DNA of 64,000 bases from Nectonema munidae (lineage: Eukaryota; Nematomorpha; Nectonematoida; Nectonematidae): positions 62,001 through 126,000 of the forward strand of contig JAUIRK010000089.1 in NCBI GenBank assembly GCA_030549495.1. Direction: 5' to 3'. Made by a program: the position numbers and the translations under genes. Shown one piece after another: positions 60,759 through 64,000 of this stretch. Positions within the stretch are counted from its first letter, which is position 1. Every line of letters starts with the position of its first letter. The notes below the pieces were generated by a model, which was given only the letters and a program-made list of their open reading frames with translations, ran no database searches and was not told where the DNA came from.

Positions 60759-60902
60759 GGTGTGAGTACGGTTGGTTAGATGCTGGATTCGATAACTGAA
60801 GGTCTTGGGTTCGATCCCGCACCAAGCCTGCTTTCCTCATAATTCGATACAAGCGGCCCAATTGTGCCTTCTCTATGAAAACACCCTATTGTACCTTTAC
60901 CT
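60759..60902 (+). mobile_element. tRNA-derived SINE, copy 1
   Basis: An A-box-like TGGTTAGATGCTGG (60773-60786) and a perfect B box GGTTCGATCCC (60808-60818) lie at tRNA-like spacing. The tRNA-unrelated body reads CCTGCTTTCCTCATAATTCG, then GAAAACACCCTATT, with tail GTACCTTTACC. Two more copies follow on the other strand. Confidence 0.85.
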
Positions 60903-61350
60903 ATACATGTTCAAATTCGAGTCCAGTTCTTATAATATCAAGACTAAGACAGGACTAGATCTTCTACCGAACCGCGCCATAATATCTACACACCAGATCC
61001 GACCGGACTACAGAAATTAAGGACCGAACTGAAGCACTAGTAGTGGTTCTAGCCGTTCCTGAACCGAACCGTGAAGAGTTCTTTCTACTCAGGACCATTT
61101 TTATATATGTTAGGTATACACAGAGCGTGATCTCTCTCATAGATTTATGTTTTGCATTGGCCACTGCTATAATATTTTTAAATAATCTTATCAGTTCAAC
61201 ATTCCCAAGTATCGTAAGCTTTTGAATGCGTTCGATAAAATGATTAAAATCATACTAATGTAAAATTTATTATATACTCAAAAGATCTGTAAATTGTACA
61301 AAAATAAGTTGGGTTCATGGACAATACCATCTCAAGGAAATATGTCCTCT

Positions 61351-61433
61351 TGACAATTCGGTCTAAAGACAATCCTGCCTCTTGAGTAGTGAGTGGTGTT
61401 GTGAGACAGAATGGTCTTGAGGCCGAATTGACA
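61351..61433. mobile_element. Foldback repeat with 31-base arms
   Basis: TGACAATTCGGTCTAAAGAC... at 61351-61381 pairs with the complement of the sequence at 61403-61433 (minus strand TGTCAATTCGGCCTCAAGAC). Just outside the left arm are phrase-like echoes (ATGGACAATACCATCTCAAG, TATGTCCTCTTGACAAT), as in the other phrase-repeat elements of the window. Confidence 0.6.
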
Positions 61434-61731
61434 TGAATAAGTCTTTCCGATGAAACTGAATAACCTGCAAATTCTCAATCAGATATTTTTTACATTATAT
61501 CTTTATATTTTACATTTTATCATCGTTAAAATTAGAATTTATAAAAGTTTGTCAACTGCTTTCCTAAATAATTTTCTTATTTGGCAATATTAGTCTGGAA
61601 AAATCGGTGGAAATTCTTCATGATATTCGCTAACTGTTAAGTGCTTCTTAACTGATAATGTTACATAGCCTAAATTTTTAAATTCTACAAGATTCTGAGT
61701 ATTCGTTGCTTATAAATCACTTTCTTATAAA

Positions 61732-61895
61732 GGCAAAGAGTAAATGTAACCCTCCATTATGGTGTTTTCATCCAGTAGGCAGAGTCGCACAAATTGTATC
61801 AAGCTATGAGGAAGGAAGTTTTGATTTTGGATCGAACCCAAGACCTTCTGCTATCAAAGCCAATTATCTAGGCAACCATGCTCACTGCCCCATCA
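61732..61895 (-). mobile_element. tRNA-derived SINE, copy 2
   Basis: The minus strand begins GGGCAGTGAGCATGGTTGCC, has the B box GGGTTCGATCC (61829-61839) and ends with the body GATGAAAACACCATAATGGA. Same family as 60759-60902, more diverged in the middle. Confidence 0.75.
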
Positions 61896-62257
61896 GAAAA
61901 CGTAGTCAACTTTTCTTGTTTTGAGTGCTAATATTTCAAAAACGCACATCGATGGTAGACGCATGAATGGAAGATGGAAATTATACTCATATCATTTGTC
62001 ATCATCGTCAACATCTTCATCGATTTTTGTTGTCATTGATCAACTTTTAAAAGTCATATTTTGATTCCATCGATTGTAAAACAAAGTATATTATTAACTG
62101 TTTATTTGGAGCAATATGTCATTTCTCAAAAAACGAACTATTTCTTCTTAAATCAATTTGTGATTGACACATTTTTTGTGAAGAAAGTAATTTGATGAAT
62201 AAAAGTGTCAACATAAAAATAAACTCTAAACCAGTTTTTTAAAGCTTTTTGCATTAA

Positions 62258-62382
62258 CCCATTTACGACCAATGTTTCTATTTTGGAACTAATTTCATCT
62301 TCGTCTGCTTTTTTCAATGACTTTGAATATAAATCGTCTGCGTTTTTTTAGATATCGTCTGCTTTGCTTGGTCTAAAATGGG
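62258..62382. mobile_element. piggyBac-type MITE, subfamily A
   Basis: 125 bases between TTAA at 62254-62257 and 62383-62386. The left end is CCCATTTACGACCAATGTTT and the right end CTTGGTCTAAAATGGG. The interior TCGTCTGCGTTTTTTTAGAT is identical to that of the copy at 53974. Confidence 0.88.
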
Positions 62383-62693
62383 TTAACCCAAATATTTGTT
62401 CAAATAATAGCGACCTTTATTATAATTTTTTTACTGTTTCAAATTTTAAATTTAGGTATATTACACGCTTTTGATTAAAATAAAATTAGTAATTTCAGAA
62501 TTTATATTTGAAATCTTTTAAATTTGAAGTTATTAATTGTAGTCAAATCTATAACATTACATTTTTATGAAATAAAAAATGTCATCTTTCAGATTAAATA
62601 TAATTTACAATTTTTTCTAAACATGTTTATTTATCATTGAACATAAATTAACTTAGAACTAAATACAGAGGATGAAGAAGAAAATCACATGAA

Positions 62694-62836
62694 AAGGTAA
62701 AGGTAACGTGGGGTGTTTTCATCAAGAAGACACAATTGCGCCGCTTGTATCTAAACTATGAGGAAAGTAGGCTTGATGCGGGATCGAAGCCAAGACATTG
62801 AGTTATCGAAACCCAGTATTCCTTTCTCACGGGAAA
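62694..62836 (-). mobile_element. tRNA-derived SINE, copy 3
   Basis: The minus strand has the B-box variant GGCTTCGATCCC (62780-62791), then GCATCAAGCCTACTTTCCTC, GATACAAGCGGCGCAATTGT and GATGAAAACACCCCACG with tail TTACCTTTACCTT. It is very similar to copy 1 over the body, so the family was active relatively recently. Confidence 0.82.
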
Positions 62837-63421
62837 ATGATTTTTTGATTTCACTTGTTAGTGCTAAGCGAAAGTAACATTTAATTAAAGTTTTACATGG
62901 GTTATCCTTTCCTCCTCATACATCGCTATCTAATTTAAAATTACAAGCAAGAGTTTCCTTCCTTATATTTGGCTCCGGGTAAAGAGAAGTAATAAGGAGC
63001 GTTATTATCGAATTCTGAAATAAGCCTATATTTTGTATAAATCTATATCACTCTCTATCTATGTATGGGTGTGTATTTTTGTCTGTCTATGTGTGAATAT
63101 GCTAGTTTCTTGGAAGTGCGAGTCTCTTGGATCTTGTCTCAGTCAGTGTGTGTTCTTATGATTGGACTGGAATATTTAAAAATAAGAATCACTTATTCGA
63201 ATTCTATTTTTCAAAGTTCTAAGGATGAAAAATTAAACATTTGGAAACTGACTAAATTAATATCCATTAAAGATCAGAATAATAAGACGATATATAATGT
63301 AAATGAGATCTGTATTTAAAAGCATAAATCAAGGAGACGATTTTATTTTTGTAAAGTCGTAAATAGTCGATTCTTGTCGTTAACCTGCCAATAAAGTTGA
63401 TTGGATGTAACGTTTTTTAAT

Positions 63422-63562
63422 GATTTTATTGTTAGTACTGCTTCCAATAGAAGAATAATAGAAATCTTTCATAGTTTCGTAGATAATCAGGAATTGAAAG
63501 CAAGACAACTGAATCAAGACCAAGTGCTTGCATTGTTTGAACATCTGCTGAAGCAAAATTAA
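63422..63562 (+). CDS. Unrecognised coding-like stretch
   Basis: A plus-strand frame reads DFIVSTASNRRIIEIFHSFV, then DNQELKARQLNQDQVLALFE and HLLKQN before a stop. It is amphipathic with balanced use of charged residues, unlike the usual A/T-rich noise here. No family is recognised. It could be an exon of a gene inside the ONECUT intron or transposon debris. Confidence 0.3.
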   Translation, partial: DFIVSTASNRRIIEIFHSFVDNQELKARQLNQDQVLALFEHLLKQN

Positions 63563-63926
63563 TCTTTTACTGAGATTCTAAGACTGAACAGGAACCACCT
63601 TATAATTATTATGGGCCATTAGAAATTACCAGATTAATACTCAAAATACAACAACAAAAAATTTCTTGAAATTATTGGAGAAATAATTCAAATATTAGTA
63701 TAGGTTACTTGGCCTAGTTGAGTGAAGTAAAGTCAGACGAATTTCTTTTGCAGACTGTTATGTTCATTTAAGTTTTGAAATCATTTTGAGGTAACTTGAA
63801 AGTATTTAAAAAATATTTTAACCTTCACAACGGCTATATATACACTCTTATTCTAGAAAGAATAAACGTTCTAAAAAATTATTCAGCCCATTTGTTTGAT
63901 GATAAGCCAATTGAACTAACGTTCTA

Positions 63927-64000
63927 GAGGAACCAGAAGCCCCATCACTGTATGATATCTTGCACGCAACCTTGAATGAAGAGTGCGAAGATCCACTGAT
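63927..64000 (+). CDS. Unrecognised coding-like stretch at window edge
   Basis: An open frame reads EEPEAPSLYDILHATLNEEC then EDPL and runs off the window. An acceptor-like CGTTCTAG precedes it. It is high in Glu and Leu and looks like real protein sequence. It may go with the stretch at 63422-63562, 365 bases upstream. Family unknown. Confidence 0.3.

Noticed and set aside
60759-60902. A tRNA gene.
   Set aside because: The A and B boxes are present, but a tRNA-unrelated body is shared with two other copies, and I could not draw a proper cloverleaf; it is a SINE.
49648-64000. The ONECUT homeobox exon.
   Set aside because: I looked for an NFFMNARRR-type homeodomain on the plus strand and did not find one; the exon must be outside the window.

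Overview
This is an A+T-rich, repeat-laden invertebrate nuclear window. Some ELL introns are only 53-60 bases while others are thousands of bases long and filled with DNA transposons. The two host genes, the intron sizes and the transposon mixture suggest an arthropod. A copepod of the sea-louse type is my best guess, but that rests on general familiarity, not on a search.

Two host genes can be supported, both on the plus strand. The first is the 3' part of ELL, the RNA polymerase II elongation factor. I place eight exons between 4355 and 16103 whose splice phases all agree. They encode the middle conserved block (10729-11015) and the C-terminal occludin/ELL domain (15716-16103); the N-terminal ELL domain must lie upstream. 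Two introns have been expanded by hAT transposons of about 2.5 kb, one in sense (8180-10655) and one in antisense (11553-14042). The second gene is ONECUT (HNF6 type). Its large first coding exon, 48471-49647, holds the whole CUT domain and ends at the position and phase I know from other animals. The homeobox exon is not in the window, so the first intron exceeds 14 kb. A relatively GC-rich promoter/5' UTR region with a 30-codon upstream ORF precedes it.

The 32 kb between the genes, and the ONECUT intron, are mostly transposon debris. There are hAT elements with 8-base target duplications (22843-24683 and MITEs at 24782, 59373 and 60075). There is a 1.5-kb inverted-repeat element with its own coding frames (38349-39874), FLYWCH/Mutator remnants, a piggyBac transposase remnant (29757-30280), a LINE fragment, a fossil BEL/Pao reverse-transcriptase piece (21986-22300), and an unidentified broken protein-coding repeat (18045-19160).

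Three small repeat families recur. One is a piggyBac-type MITE flanked by TTAA (nine copies or parts, one inserted in another). One is a tRNA-derived SINE (three copies within 60759-62836). One is a loose group of foldback or Mutator-like elements whose ends are built from a short phrase repeated two to four times (129-722, 35537-35686, 42396/45808, 61351-61433). The least expected single item is a compact GC-rich segment at about 50360-50498 in the first ONECUT intron. It can fold into a GAAA-capped hairpin and ends in a T run, so it may be a small structured RNA.
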